The notes: generated by a model from the letters alone, not told the origin. Positions 25,701 through 38,238 are shown, counted from the first letter of the stretch. The stretch is DNA of 64,000 nucleotides from Rachycentron canadum (GCA_038496675.1 CM076651.1:25684148-25748147); one strand, 5' to 3'. Program-made: numbers and translations.

Positions 25701-28700
25701 GATAGGTACCAGGGTTTAGCAATGACTGTTAAATGTGCAGGAAGAGACACGATGAAAAAGGGTGAATAACAACGGGGGATTATTTACATGTACAGCAGAG
25801 ACTGTTCGCTCTTGTAGGTTAATCATATATTACAATTGTTATATTTGCACAAAAATTAAAACATGCAGTTTTACCCAGAGGAAATCAGGCACAATTAATT
25901 ATTAATTAGAATAAACAAATCCTTTATTTTTTCACCCAAGGCAAATAAGTAAGACATTAGAAATGAGTAATAAATATCTTTTTAGGCAGAGGGACACTGG
26001 CATCATCCGCTGGTCCAACCCTGATGGGAACAGTGTGTTCCTTACAAAGTCAGAAATCCCTACTCTCCTCCTCCTTTTAGTCTCTCTTTGTTCAAGCAAC
26101 CGCTTTTCTTCTTCACCAGTCTGTTTCAAGTTGTATCTTCGTTTGACGTGAGGAAATGAATCTATCCACAGCAAAGCAAAAAAAAAAAAAAAAAAAACAT
26201 TACCGATGTCCTAAAATTACGATGCATAGGCGTCACCGTGGGTTTGAGCAAAGCTCGTCAGCATAACATGTACTAGTAGTGATGGAGGCTCTGCAGGTTT
26301 GAACAAGTTACAATATCTTGATGGAGACCCCATTATGGTCTCTCCTCCCTCCTCCAGTCTGAATAAAAACATCTGTCCTCTCCTTCCACACCCCACCTAT
26401 TCCCATCCCCCTCCCTCCAGGCCTGATGGCAGTCAGAGTTGGTGTCTGCAGCTAATGGCGCTGAGCAAGAGCAGTGATTTGTTTTGCACATGTAGCTAAA
26501 CAATGAATAGCAGGGTTCAACCCAGTGTTAGTGTTTCACTCACTTTTCAGACCAAAGATAGATTGTTAATGAGAATGTATGCGACGAGAGGAGCCTTACA
26601 AAAATCTGCCTTTTTTTTTTTTCTTCCCCAACAATCACCATGTTGTCTGTTGAAACAAAAAGGACAAAGTCCACTCATCAGCACAAAGGCACATCTTTTC
26701 TAAAGTCAAAATAGACTTCTCTGGCCTTTAGAGCTAAAAAGAACTACTTTGCTATCCTGTGGTTACGGTTTAAAGCAGTTTATACAGTGTTGTACAGCCC
26801 TCACAGGTATATTGATACCTGGTTGTTAAAGAAGTCAGATTGTACTGAAGTCTATGGGAAAATGTCCCTACTTCTCCCTTGATTTATTAGCTCAGTAAAC
26901 GTTTTCCTAATGAGTTTATGGTCTCAGTCTCTAGTTTCAAGTCTTCAATACAACATGATGTTCATTTTTTAAATGATGGTCCATTTAGGGGATGAATTAG
27001 GGGGCGTGGCTACTGTGGTATTGACAGACTGTACCACCCAATCAGGATAGAGCACAGAGCAGGTCAGCTCCACCCCTCACTCCTCCTCAGCTCCACCTTC
27101 TCCCCCAAATATGGTTTCTACTGGTTTAATAAACACAAGATGGCCGACGGACAAATCACAGAGGCTTCAAAACGTCACAGAGGGTTGACACTTGGTGTGG
27201 ACTAGAAGCCTCTCTTTGCACAGCTGCATAGCTAGCGCCTACCAAGTGACTGCATGTGAGGCATTTAGAGAACATCAGTAAATTGTGTCATCGACTGACA
27301 GCTTACGCACAAGGTGTTTAGGTGACATCTGCAAATTGTAGCTACAGGGTTGTGTTATCCCCTCAAGTCAGTCACATGCAACATAATTATCAAATAAATA
27401 CAGTTTTAAGCAGAAATGATGTAAAACATTGTGTACGTGTTAAAAAATAAAATTTATTATTTTCTTTGCAAATGTCTCCTGGTATCTCTTTATCAAAGAA
27501 AAAGACATTGGGAGGGATTGAAAATTATTTTCCCAAAAAGTTCTTAATGCACCCCTACATTTCTCAGCTTGGGAGCACATGTGCTCTTTGGGGAAAAGGT
27601 CTGTGTCGAGTCCTGCCTGGGAAGGCTTCACATCTTACACCAAGCTGGGAAAAGAAAGAGGTGCAGAGAGATGGAGAATGTGCTTTGTGTAGGGGAAAAA
27701 AAGCCTTTAGAAAGATGAGAAAACTCTATACCATCATATGCAAAACATATCAGCTGGCACTGAGGGGTTATTCCATGTGATCCTGACAGAGACAAAGGCT
27801 GTTTGTCTCCCACTGTTTCTCTTCTTTCTGCTGAACAGGCATCAAGCACATGAAGTAAAAGTGTCACAGAAATATAAAAATCTGTGTCATCTTGGGACTC
27901 TAGCATCAAACTCTAAATCATAACAACTTCCTGCCATTTTGAAGAAGAAAACAAAGTGAAGCAGAACAATGACAGTGAGTCAGCAAATGCAGCCGTACAG
28001 AACATGATAGACAGTGAGTGTGAGACTGCCGTGATGCAGCCTCGATCTGTCCCTCTGCGTGAGCTCACATGAATCTCCAAAAATCCTCAGCTTCCTCTGC
28101 GTGAATCTGTGCCACATCAGCTGAACACACAGAGATAGACATCTAAGTCCTGCCGGACCCCGCTGAAAAGCTCTACTTGATACGTACAAAACCCTCCTCT
28201 TAGGCCATGTATGGACACAGGGCGCACACACAGTTACATCACACGTCTTCGTGCCATTTTGTGAACATGATTAAGTTAACGTTGTCACTGTTAAGATGAA
28301 ATGAAGAGCGCGGTGACGTCCCAGAGGCCTGAAACATAAAAGCTCATGGTGCACAGAAATCAGACCGTCTCATTCCCAGGTACCTTTGGATATAATGAAT
28401 GAGGTGTCTAAGCTCTCAGTCAACAGCAGCCGTTCAAATCTTAAGCAGCAGAGCCTTCAGCAAGCTCAGGACACTTCCTCAGGAAGCTAGAAACTAGGTC
28501 AAGAGACACTTGTGGAGGCTCGACTCATATTAATGGTTTATTGTGCTTTGGAGTATAAACACCACATAATGGAGATGAAACATTTTAGTATGTCGTCCAC
28601 TCTGATATCATGAGGAGACAGGAACAGGGGAGTGTAAACGTCAAACACAGAGCTAATTTATCCATAAAATCCCCAGAGAGGCTGTGACTTGTTGAAAAGG

Positions 28701-31700
28701 TCTGAAAAGACCTGTTGTAGGACAACATGCCATTTAAGAAATCACATTCTACCTGTATCTGTCCTTAAAACACGCTAACATTTAGATGACGCCTTAAAGC
28801 TGAAATACAGCATCACAACTCCACCACAAACACACTTGTCACATTGTTCTCTGTAGCAAGTGAGCAACACGAGGAGGGCGACTTGTTTTTTCTTGCTCAC
28901 ATTTATGCTTTAAAACCAGTAAAAGAGCACTGTTGTGTTTCAGGGCGTGGGATGGCAATGACAGTTCGCCCTGCCTGTCATACACCCTGTTGGTTCAGAC
29001 TGAACCATCTCAATTGTTGGATTTTCATTTATATTTACTCACTGGACAGTAAATATATTATCCAACAACTTAAAACCTCCATCAGTGAAGCTCCAGTGCA
29101 GCAGGAGGTCTGAGATTTCGACTGCCATTAGATTTTGAACAGACTTCTGCCCCTTAATTCCACTGACTTTTCCTGTATCACCACCATCAGGTTCAAGTTT
29201 ACGCTTATCAGTGAAATACCAACAGTAGCTTAACTTAACTGGCACTTAACTGGCACCAAATAGTGCTAAGTCTTAGCAGGCTGGCACGATGAACAATGGC
29301 AAACATGAAAGAGCAGCACTGTGCCTAGACTCTTAGTCTGGTGTGCAGAGTTTGTGATACCGCCTGTGTGTTATCTGTGCGAACATGCAAAGTCACGTGT
29401 GTAAGCCTGTTGAGGGGAGGATGGTGTCCTTGTTCTGATTTCATGATATGGTACTTGATGATCATGATCTAAAGAGTCGATAACAAAGTCCAGTAGGCTC
29501 ATTCTACGCATCCTTTCGTTTGAACTTTAAGGTCTCCATGTCTCCATATTGGTCCTCCAAGGCCTCAGCCGGTCTCGTCTGTGCTATCTTTTGATTTGGA
29601 TAAAAAGTCTAACTCAGGAATGATTTTCTTATCCTTTGTAATGCATCAAGGCTTTTACCTGCACGCACTCTCTCAATGTTTTTCTCTGTTAAAATGAGAA
29701 GCACATGACTACTCCACTTCTGATCATCGCAAACCGCATCTTTCTCTGTGTCATGAGCTCTATCACTTACACCAGAAAACCACGACTTCCTCTCAGACTC
29801 AGGAAGTGACACAACACTGACAGTTGAAGAGCTGAAGAGGGGCCCCGGTCTTACTATACACACAAGCAGGAGCATTTTGAACGTGGCCCTGTCAGCTTCA
29901 ACAGCCTGCCAGGCGTGTGTAGCCCTACTGATGTTATATTCCCAGACAAACATGGATCCATTAGGTCTGTATACTGGTCTTGATCTTTATAAACAGACAG
30001 CACTGACAGAAAGACAGTGACGTCTGTGAAGGAATTCACAAAATGCTTTGACTGTGTGGTCCCAGTAGATCCAAACCTTTCAACCAACGATGTTATTATT
30101 ATTTTTATTTTATTTAATCAAGAAAAATCTGTACCCTACTATAAAGAGAAAAAAAAATCTTCTCTTTCCTTGAAAAACCTCTTCCTCTCTGTGGCCACGA
30201 TAAAAAGCAGAGGGGACCATGCGTCGGATCATTATCGGTGTAAATATTTACACAAAGAGGTAAAACTGCACTTAATTGTACTTGAGAGGAAGGCTTATCT
30301 TTAAGAGGGCCACGTGATGGAATTTTCCATGAGCTGAAACAAAACCACAACCTAATTAGCTTTAATTGATAAGTGTAAAAGTCTGCTTCTTAATGCAACT
30401 TAGAGTGACTTAAAGAGAAAGTAAGATCTGACAAACGAAAACAATGGAAGGCAGGAAGAGATGATGGGTGTACAGGAAGTAATAGGCTGCCAGACTTTTT
30501 TTGTGCTTATTTCGGGCATTGTTTGAGTTCGATGTGTTACAACAGCAACACCCTAAGAGCTGCAGATGGTGCTAATTAAGCCAGAAAGATGTGGCCACTT
30601 TACGACCAGTGATATCCTTTGTAATGGCGTTACACAAACATAGCTGTGACTGATTCCTGGAGGAATAACTACATCAACTGCAGGACACATTGTCACAATC
30701 CCAGGGTTTTTTTTTTTTTTTGCAGAACATTATGATGTCACAGTGAAGTTGGCCTCATCCATTTATCTTTATAGACATTTGTGTTAAATTATTACGAGTA
30801 TGGCCAATCACACATTTTTAGTAATGGTGACCTTGACCTTTGAACTTCGGCCACTGCATTCGAATCAGTTCATCCTTAAGTCCAGGCACCAAATCTGAAG
30901 AAATTCCCTCAAGGTGGTTTTGAGATGTCGCATTCAGGAGCCATAGCAATACTGTTTCAGGGTAATATTAGTATTAGGGTTTTTTTCAATTTATCTACTT
31001 CCTCTTTCCTAAACATGGGTTCTGCAATTGCAACAAGCAGTTTCCTAACAGGCCTTGTATTCAGAACCTGAATACTGACTTTTTAAGACAACTAAAATGA
31101 ATAAGAATCTAAGCCTGGTCTAAAATGTTTACAGCTCATATTAGCTTGTGTCAGTTCTGTCCCCCCAGGCACCATCTCTCAGCTGTGATGTGTCTATTAA
31201 CACACACATCAATGTTATAGTTTGTTCCTGGGCTGTTTCTCTGAGTGCTTTGCTACTCGTGCCCGGTCTGGTCTAATTGCTGCTGACAGTGTGAGCACTC
31301 TGCATGCCTTACTGCACAGTGGTGTGTAAGGTAACCTTGGGTTTTTAACAGTTAACACAATAATGTTTTGTGTTGAACTTTAAGGAGCCAAACAGGACTT
31401 TTAGTATCGCCACACCGCCGAGGTCTCAATACTACAGACCCTTCCATTACAATGAAGATCTGACTCATCAGATCTGAACAAGATTCTCTTTTTGGCTATG
31501 GCTATTTACAGGATAGAGCATGTTTTAGCAATTAACAAATAAACTTTTAGACATGCACCCGACGGGAAGAGGCAGAATAAATAGCCAGCTGGTGTGGCAT
31601 GTGGTCGAGAGTGTGATCTGAGAAGCTGCTGGCATTGTTAGGACCTTGGAGGCATCACAACACTATTTGTTTGTTTCACAACAGCTGCATTGATGTCAAT

Positions 31701-34700
31701 GTCAGGTGATAAATGGCAGCCTGAATGCATGCCCATGAAGGGACACTGATGTGTTCAATTATAGGATTGTACTGTGTATGAATAGGCATGTATATGGGTA
31801 TAGGCAAGTGTGTTTGTGGGTAAATACATGTGTTCAATGACAGAGATTAGAGTGTGTTTTTGTGTGCCTTCAGTAGGTTTAGGTAAAAAAAAAAAAAAAA
31901 AAACACTGCACAGACTGAGTGTGTGTGTGTGTGTGTGTGTTTGTGTGTGCGAGAAAGCCACATCAGAAAAACCCTTGATGTTGCCCCTGTTTCGATTTGT
32001 GAGGTAGAACCAGTCACTGTCACAGTGAAGAGCGTCAGTGATGTCTGGCAAAAGTATCATCAAAAACCTGCCAGTCATCCGTGGCAGTTTATTTCTTTAT
32101 ATTTGATCGATATGTGTGTTTAGGAGCTTGACAGAGCACTCCGGACTTAAAAGAGCGGCGCGGTGTAAAGCAGAACCTCTGCTATAAAATGTGTTATTCG
32201 GGTGCCTGCAGGCAGTTTGTCGTGTTGATGAGACACTTTGATTTTGTCTCCCATAACTGGGAACGACAGAGACAGAGAGAGGAGTTTTCCCACCCTCTAG
32301 CATGTCAAGTTGTGGTGCAGCTGCCCAGCAAATGAAGTGGAAATGCTGGAGAGGGTGAATGTAGAGCAAACAGCACTATGAACAGAAACAATGTTCATGG
32401 TTCAGAAATAATGACTTTTACAGAGGTCCAAACCCAGACGCATTCAAGTCCTGGTTATGCTCAAGGGCAACAGATCAGTTTGAATTCTATGCACAATAGA
32501 AACAAACTGTTACAGAGTGGGGATGTCACGAGACACTTCACTACCAAATCGATGCTGAAAACTGAAATCACTGTAGATACTGAGGGGACTGTGGATCAAG
32601 TGGAGATGTGATTCTTTCTGGATTCACTGACTAGTCTGATGTCAAACACAGAGAGAGGAAGAGGCTGCTGTGTCCCAGCTCAGACGCTGCGTCCTTCAAT
32701 GGTCTGGTCTACGGAGGATTTTCGCGCTGCATCACCAGTTGTTCCCGCCCTGACCATTGCGTCGCTAAGGACAGCTCCTGCTGCCTAGCAACCCTGACAA
32801 AACGTGACTCCCCCCCCCCCAACAAAAACCTGAGGATTTAAGACCTATGTTGGACGTTAGCTGTCTGTCTGTCTTTTTGCTGCCATATTATTTTTATTAC
32901 TGGTGCACGACGACTCTTGGGATAGGTTGGGCCAGGAAGGATCCTCCCGCTGGAGCCTCTGTTTCCCTGAAAAAGGAGGACAGATCCACGGACGGTGACA
33001 CAGTCAGTCTTCAAATGCAGCCTCCAAAGGATGTGGCCCCTGAACTGAGACACAGCTTGTATTGGCACTCAATCAAATCACTTGGTTGGAACTAACTGTT
33101 GTAGAATAAGCAACGACAACAACACGAAGAATGGCGGCAGCAAGATGAGTCATGTATGGAAATTTTTTACACAGTCATGTCAGATCATAAAATACTGTAT
33201 GATCTCACGGTTTTATCATGTTATTCATGTTATATCATCGTTCAAATCCTAGGTGAGGGTGATGATATAAAATTGTCTCTTGTGTCAAACAGCCTGAGGA
33301 ATCAAACTTATCTTGTAAACGCTGACAAGTTCACGCCGTCTTTGACACGCAGTTCACACAGGGCACCACCCTCCCACAGAACGAGGTTACTTGGCATCGT
33401 GGCGTGTCCATACACTCAAGCGACGCACACAATGACACTGTGCCACAGCACTGCTGAGTCAACACAACCACATAAAAGGAGGGTGAGAGGAAAAAGAGAG
33501 TGGGTGTGCATCTCTATTTTTGTCCAAATTACGATGTATCTAATAAAAGAGGCCGACTGGAAATCGCATGACGGAAATTTCCTCAGTGCATCAAAAAAAA
33601 TGTTTTACACCGGGGCAACAGTTTGAGTTCTATCTTTGGCAAATAAAACAAATCAGAACAAGATTACATCTGTAGTTTAATAGAATATTTTGCCCAGTGC
33701 TCTGACACTGATTTCATGCCGTGTATGGAGATGGCATCTTTTATCAGGGTTGTGCATTTGACTCACTAACACAAACTCTGAAGTTTGAAAACTTCTAAAA
33801 TGATTTGAGGAGGGAATCTCGCTGTCTCCAACTCCTAAACAGATCAACAGTTAACTGACAATAAATCTGACATGACGTAACTGTTGAGTGTGTAACAGCA
33901 CACTGGGGAGGACTTGTATTTTTTCCTGAGTGCCAAACCCAGGGAGTTGGCACAGGAAGTCAGACAATGGAAGCAAAACAATAATACTATTTGCATTGTG
34001 CAGTGTGCGTCTAGTATTAAAACAGTAAGCTTAATTGGGAGATGTGGATTGTTGGACAGCAAGAAAAAAAAAAAAAGAAAAATCCCAGCATTTTAAAATG
34101 CCTGTACTCAAATTACAAGTATCATCACAATGTCTGTACAGCAGTAGCAAGTGTTGAATTCCTTTTGGGAAGGGAGGCCTTGGCTAAGTGTTACAAACAG
34201 GTTTTATCAAGCAATTCAACTGTGGTCACAAAACACAAATCAGAAGAGGGAAGCGGTTTGGACCTCGGGAAAGGGCGTGGACACCCTGGACAGGTTGCCA
34301 GTCTATCACAGGGTTCACAGGAGAGGGCAAATTCACAGGATGTCGACAAAGCACACGGCGTCCTTAATTACTGTGTGTCTAGTCAGGCTGGGTTTTCAAA
34401 CTCGCACCTAAATTTGGCATTCAGTTCTCCATCACCCCAGTCCCCTTTCATTTCTCACTTCTGCTTTTAATCAGACGACAGCACAGTGAATCCAAAGAGG
34501 ATCGAAGGAACCAGTCAGTAGTATTCAAGTAGAACAGTTTGACCCATATGTTACACGATGCACTGTATATTTTATTACTTTAATAAATGAGACATGTATG
34601 TTTAATAGGGGGAAATGTGATTAATTCCTTCGTTATCAAATTTTCAAATACATTTTAATTCACATTTTTATTCATGAGGTATCAGATTTTTTCACATTTG

Positions 34701-37700
34701 AGATCCAGAACTGTTTCAGTCAGAACCTGCTGAATAAGTTTTAACCTCCATAAGGATGGATATCGTGTTTAAACCCTTTAGAGCCACATCAAGTCTTTTC
34801 TGTTTTTTCATCCCTTTGTGTTTTTCCTTATAAAGTTGTAATTTTTAAAAAATGTCCCCAAGTCTTCACATTTTCAGAATCAGCTCAACCTCAGTTAATT
34901 ATATCTGTGACTCAGTAAAGACTCTGTTCACTGTCATAGAGGATATTAGCTCAGAGAACAAGAGGAAACTAAAAACACACAGTGAATTTCTCCTAAACTA
35001 TCAAAGATGGAGGATGAGAATTGATGGATAAACACAAAGAAGTAAAGCAGCAATGCTCCAGTCAAAGTGCCAAGAAAAGAAACAGCATGTCTCCCGCTCA
35101 GAGCAATAGCTCTGAAGACAATGTGAGTTTTCGAAGCGTTTAAGCTTCCATGGGCTAAATATGGTTGAGAACAGCTTGTCTACATATGCATCAGTTGAAA
35201 ATCATGGCGGTGACTTTTGAAAGGGGTTTGGGTTTGAGACCTGACACCAACACCCGATACATTTACCAATGATGAGTCAGAGCGTTTCCACTGAAAGAAA
35301 GGACATAGAAATGTCTTAAACATGAAATGATGTCACAGGCTAAACTGAATGATTAGTCAGACTGAGCGAGAGTCAAGAATATGTTTCCTTTAGGTTTGAA
35401 ACTCTTGTGGTTTTAAAACGTGCTGTCATTGTGTGTCTATATGCCAGATTTCCCTGCATTTGGGATAACTGCACTGCTGTGATCCGCTGCGGGATTCAGC
35501 ACGGGTTTGAGGGCTTTTTCTAGAGGTGTTGGAGGTCTGATGTTCACCCTACCACCAGAATATAGAGAGTGAGAAATGTGAGCTTTCGTCCAGTAAAGTG
35601 GTTGAGAGGTGGGAGCCTGGTTGAGATCAAAGAGGAGAAAACGGTGCTGATGGTAATGAGCTTAGCACTGGCTGGTGTTGTATTACTGTGGTAGTGCGGT
35701 AACTGTCCCAGTCTTATGAATTACTGAATGATTATACACACTCCTACTGAAGTGAGCAGCTGTAAGAGCTGCTTGTCCCCAGTCTGGGCCGTCCTCGGGC
35801 CTGTTCTGTCTCCTCTGTTATTTATTTTATACACCAACCCCTGTATCAGTCAGGATACAGGCAGATTTTAGATTTTTCTAGCATGTGTGCTTTAACTTTC
35901 GCCATTTCTACAAGTGGGTGGCAAAAAGGTTCTTGGTTCGGACTGAGAAACGAGAAATTAAAATGCTAGGAATTGCACATGAATCAGTTTACACGATTAG
36001 CACACAATGCAAAAGAGTCTTGAACTTCCCTCTTCTTCATTATGTCCTCAGCTCTGTATGTCCCTCCAACTGCATCCTGAGAAAATATGTTTCTCATTTT
36101 TTTTAAATTGGTAACCCTCAATTTTGAACTGAACTGTCACACGCAGGTTTTATAGGCTTCAGCCAGCTAGGTAGCTAATTAGGCTCATGTTGGCTCTGGG
36201 ACTTGGTTGAAAACACTGTCTCACCCATGACTTTTGACTCTTTCCAGCTGTTTTAACTTTTGAAAGAAGAATGTATTAAATATGTCCGTGGCTGCATTCA
36301 TAACATAAAGTTAAAGACTGAGGCCAGAGCTAGATTTTACACAATTAGTCCCAATAAGTAAGATAGTAAGATTAGTTAGTTTCTGGAAGATTAGTTAGTT
36401 AGTTGCAAATGTCAGCCTAAACTTAAAAGGCTGAACGGTGGATGTGTTTTTCTTTTTTGTAACATAACCCGCGACCCGACCAGATAAAGCAGTATGTTGA
36501 GTGTAGCAGTATGCTGCTACTACAGACACATCACTTCAGTGTCCCTGTGCCTACTTCGGTTGCTAAGCTTTAACCGGACAATGACTGTTTGAAGGTGGGT
36601 TTTATCTAAAACTATTCCTGAGCGGTCCATCAAACAGCTGAAGAGCTGTAAAGGCCCTGGGCCTGTGGCCTCTGTGTGGAGTTTGCATGTTCTCCCTGTG
36701 CCTGCATGGGTTCTCTCCGGGTTCTCCGGGTTCCTCCCACAGTCCGAAGACATGTAGGTTCAGATTAATTGGTGACTCTAAATTGCCCGTCGGCATGTGT
36801 GAGCATGAATGGTTGTTTGTCTCTGTATGTCTCTTTGTTGGCCCTTCGATGTACCCTGCCCTCACCCTGTGTCAGGGGATTGGCCCCAGCTCCAGTGGCC
36901 CTCATGCCTACAGTGTCAAGCACATGGTATTCCTGGAAATTGGAAATTTTAGCATATTTCTGGTGTTTCCATCCTTCTTAAAAATGACCATCAACAGCAC
37001 TGTTGTCATTCCGTCACTTTGGAGCATTTCTTCCTCATGATTATGTTTTTTTTTCAGATGATTTGGATTCAGTTCCCTGTGGGACTGGTCCTCGATTCCC
37101 ATTCCCTGACCTGCGTTTCACTAGTGTTGCTCGTGAGCACGCTGTGCAGGGCTCGCCTGGAAACTGTTCCATTTCAACAAAAACCCATATTGACCCTTCA
37201 AGCGCCTCTTAGCAAACAAAATCACCGAAACCTGGACACTGGCCTCTCCTCCCTCCGCCATTCTCCTCCTTCTTCTCTCTTCTTTGCCAACCACATGCAA
37301 AACACCTCTTTTTCATCAAATGCTCTTCCTCCCTCTCCGTGCCCATGTGTGCTTTGCTTTGGCCCTTATGGTCAGAGCAAATCAATCACCTCTGCCTCTC
37401 CCCTCTGTCTCTTCGACTCAGCTCTGAGTTCTCTAGTCTGCGGTCCCCTGGGGGCCAATGCGTCCAGAATGGGCTCAGCCCAGGAAACAAAGGGAGAGGA
37501 GAGGTAAGAGGAGAGGAGAGGAGGGTTACGGCAGAGGAATGCAGGAGGTCTCAGGGAGGGGGTTTTCAAAACATTCCACTGGTCACAGTGAGCTCATTCA
37601 TACACGCGTCCGCATTTCTTTATGTCTGAGCACATGCCTTCTGTTTCATATATGTGCACACACGCACAAACACAGAGAGGTGTTCATTGCGTGTCAACAT

Positions 37701-38238
37701 TGTTGTTTGCCAAAGATGCACAACAGGAACACACAGCCTGCTTTAAAAGACCAAATGCTGTGTTCAATGTGGATGCAAGGCTACTATACATCGTACTAGT
37801 TATTACCTTCATGTTGTATGGCTGCCATGTAACACTCGCACAAAGCAATATTATTATATGATAACTATATAAATATAAAGTAGTGTTTAGAGAAGTTGTC
37901 ATGATAGAGGTGTGCGTCTACTACAATGTGACCTGGACCCCACAGCTTTACTTTCTGTTATTTCGGCTATTTAAACATGGGTTTTAATCACATTACAATT
38001 GGATTTGTTGGCTCCATTTAAATGGTTTTACAAAGAGTTTGGTCTGGAGCTGCTCTACATGGCTTGAGGTAACTTAGTGGCATAAATAAAATGTGATTTC
38101 TTTGGTGTAGTTCCTTCAGTCAACGGCCCGTGTGGGGGTCTCACCTGGCTTGGTGATGCTCTGGAAGTAAAGCACGAGAACGAAGAGCGATCCGAGGCAC
38201 GTCGCCAGGAACAGGCGTCCTCCTCTGGGCATCTTCAT
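22020..38238 (-). CDS. chst13: Chondroitin 4-O-sulfotransferase 13-like (complete, four exons)
   Basis: This is a type II Golgi membrane enzyme that, by family, moves sulfate from PAPS to C4 of GalNAc in chondroitin. The exons in transcript order are 38238-38145, 25296-25220, 24056-23895 and 22703-22020, giving 338 residues against about 341 in human CHST13. All junctions are GT-AG and the phases close. A short basic N-terminus is followed by a membrane anchor at residues 9-25. The 5' PAPS-binding stretch PKVACTNWKR is at 110-119 and the 3' PAPS-binding stretch REPFERLVSAYRNKF at 172-186. Sequons are at N39, N220 and N328. The ending (ISPFYQKKLF, then MDFLLFNYS) fits CHST13 better than CHST11 or CHST12. 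An in-frame TAA lies upstream of the start (38343-38341) with no ATG between. Intron 1 is 12,848 bases and intron 3 holds an assembly gap. Confidence 0.94.
23411..23809. other. Assembly gap (399 N) in chst13 intron 3
   Basis: A run of N is flanked by C on both sides (13 or more C on the left, a C-rich run on the right). The break therefore sits in a poly-C or C-rich tract that sequencing did not cross. No exon is missing, because the exons on either side join in frame. The true size is unknown. Confidence 0.95.
23895..24056 (-). CDS. chst13: chst13 exon 3
   Basis: The exon has 54 codons starting LELLAAQRSL and ending LIYCYVPK, with TRKRRVLSPEDLKHLIVDD between. The acceptor is aagcag and the donor gttggt. 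The CAG|CTGGAG boundary was chosen because it gives DQ|LEL, matching the IQ|LEL junction of the paralogue CHST11. A second cut three bases earlier would add one Gln. Confidence 0.93.
24310..24780. repeat. Putative dispersed repeat in chst13 intron 2
   Basis: The segment around 24315 (aaggagccatttgtaag) resembles one near 15560 (aaggggctatttgtgac). The stretch gctagcaggttagcatgcca near 24472 resembles gctagctggttagcatgcta near 18828. Both phrases are common in teleost intergenic DNA. The limits are approximate. Confidence 0.4.
25220..25296 (-). CDS. chst13: chst13 exon 2
   Basis: This 77-nt exon sits between acceptor cacgcag and donor gtgaga. It completes a split Glu codon (G|AG), then encodes PGPKTVNRSEK and RRSPLQTLYNGDQ. 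RSPLQxLY is the conserved stem-region motif of CHST11 and CHST13. N39 lies in an NRS sequon. The exon is short and was found by splice sites and homology. Confidence 0.92.
26820..27195 (+). repeat. Dispersed composite repeat, copy C (modules 1 and 2 joined)
   Basis: It runs from ggttgttaaagaagtcagat through the shared core and gatggtccatttag to gttgacacttgg, so both modules are present. It carries the YY1-like caagatggccgac at 27136-27148. The left tip with the CTCF-like motif is missing. It lies in chst13 intron 1. Confidence 0.87.
30822..30945 (+). repeat. Teleost-type dispersed repeat fragment
   Basis: The phrases ggtgaccttgacctttgaac, aatcagttcatcc and gaagaaattccctcaaggtg are those of a very widespread fish repeat that I recognise from memory. 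Class and limits are not established here. Confidence 0.5.
31885..31940 (+). repeat. A run followed by GT microsatellite
   Basis: A run of about 19 A is followed, after a short spacer, by about ten GT units (31919-31940). Confidence 0.85.
34260..34360 (+). repeat. Teleost dispersed repeat fragment (cgtggacaccctggacagg type)
   Basis: cgtggacaccctggacaggt followed by tgccagtctatcacaggg is a hallmark of an abundant fish repeat. A member of what appears to be the same family in opposite orientation lies at 36655-36905. The repeat class is not assigned. Confidence 0.6.
35969..36490 (-). repeat. Dispersed repeat, right copy of an inverted near-identical pair
   Basis: This is the reverse complement of 8880-9378. 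The 267-base core here spans about 36113-36379 and reads identical to 8977-9243 by eye. A CTAACTAAT-type internal repeat has expanded here (gattagttagttagttg near 36390) compared with the other copy. Confidence 0.8.
36655..36905 (+). repeat. Teleost dispersed repeat (ttctccctgtgcctgcatgg type)
   Basis: It holds gtggagtttgcatgttctcc, ttcctcccacagtccgaaga, ggtgactctaaattgcccg and ggggattggccccagctcc in that order, the consensus layout of a very common fish repeat I recognise from memory. Orientation relative to the 34260 fragment is inverted. Confidence 0.7.
38145..38238 (-). CDS. chst13: chst13 exon 1, start codon and membrane anchor
   Basis: The ATG at 38238-38236 has A at -3. A second ATG two codons on (38232) is also possible. 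The exon encodes MKMPRGGRLFLATCLG and the hydrophobic run LFVLVLYFQS, matching the LATCLGS..YFQS anchor of CHST11. It ends CCA G before donor gtgaga. In-frame codons upstream reach TAA at 38343-38341 without another ATG, so this start is well supported. Confidence 0.92.

Larger units (their letters stand above)
25297..38144 (-). other. chst13: chst13 intron 1 (12.8 kb)
   Basis: No exon was recognised inside. Contents I can support: an A run near 26179-26197, composite repeat copy C (26820-27195), a teleost-type repeat at 30822-30945, a T run near 30707, an A run then GT tract at 31885-31940, a C run near 32811, two members of one fish repeat in opposite orientation (34260-34360, 36655-36905), and the right copy of the inverted pair (35969-36490). 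Open frames of up to about 160 residues here (33156-33626, 37019-37507) show no recognisable domain. Confidence 0.6.

Noticed and set aside
33156..33626. 156-residue + strand frame in chst13 intron 1
   Set aside because: No domain, repeat protein or splice context was recognised. The composition fits chance in AT-rich DNA.
37019..37507. 162-residue + strand frame
   Set aside because: It is Ser- and Pro-rich from a CT-rich stretch, with no recognisable motif.
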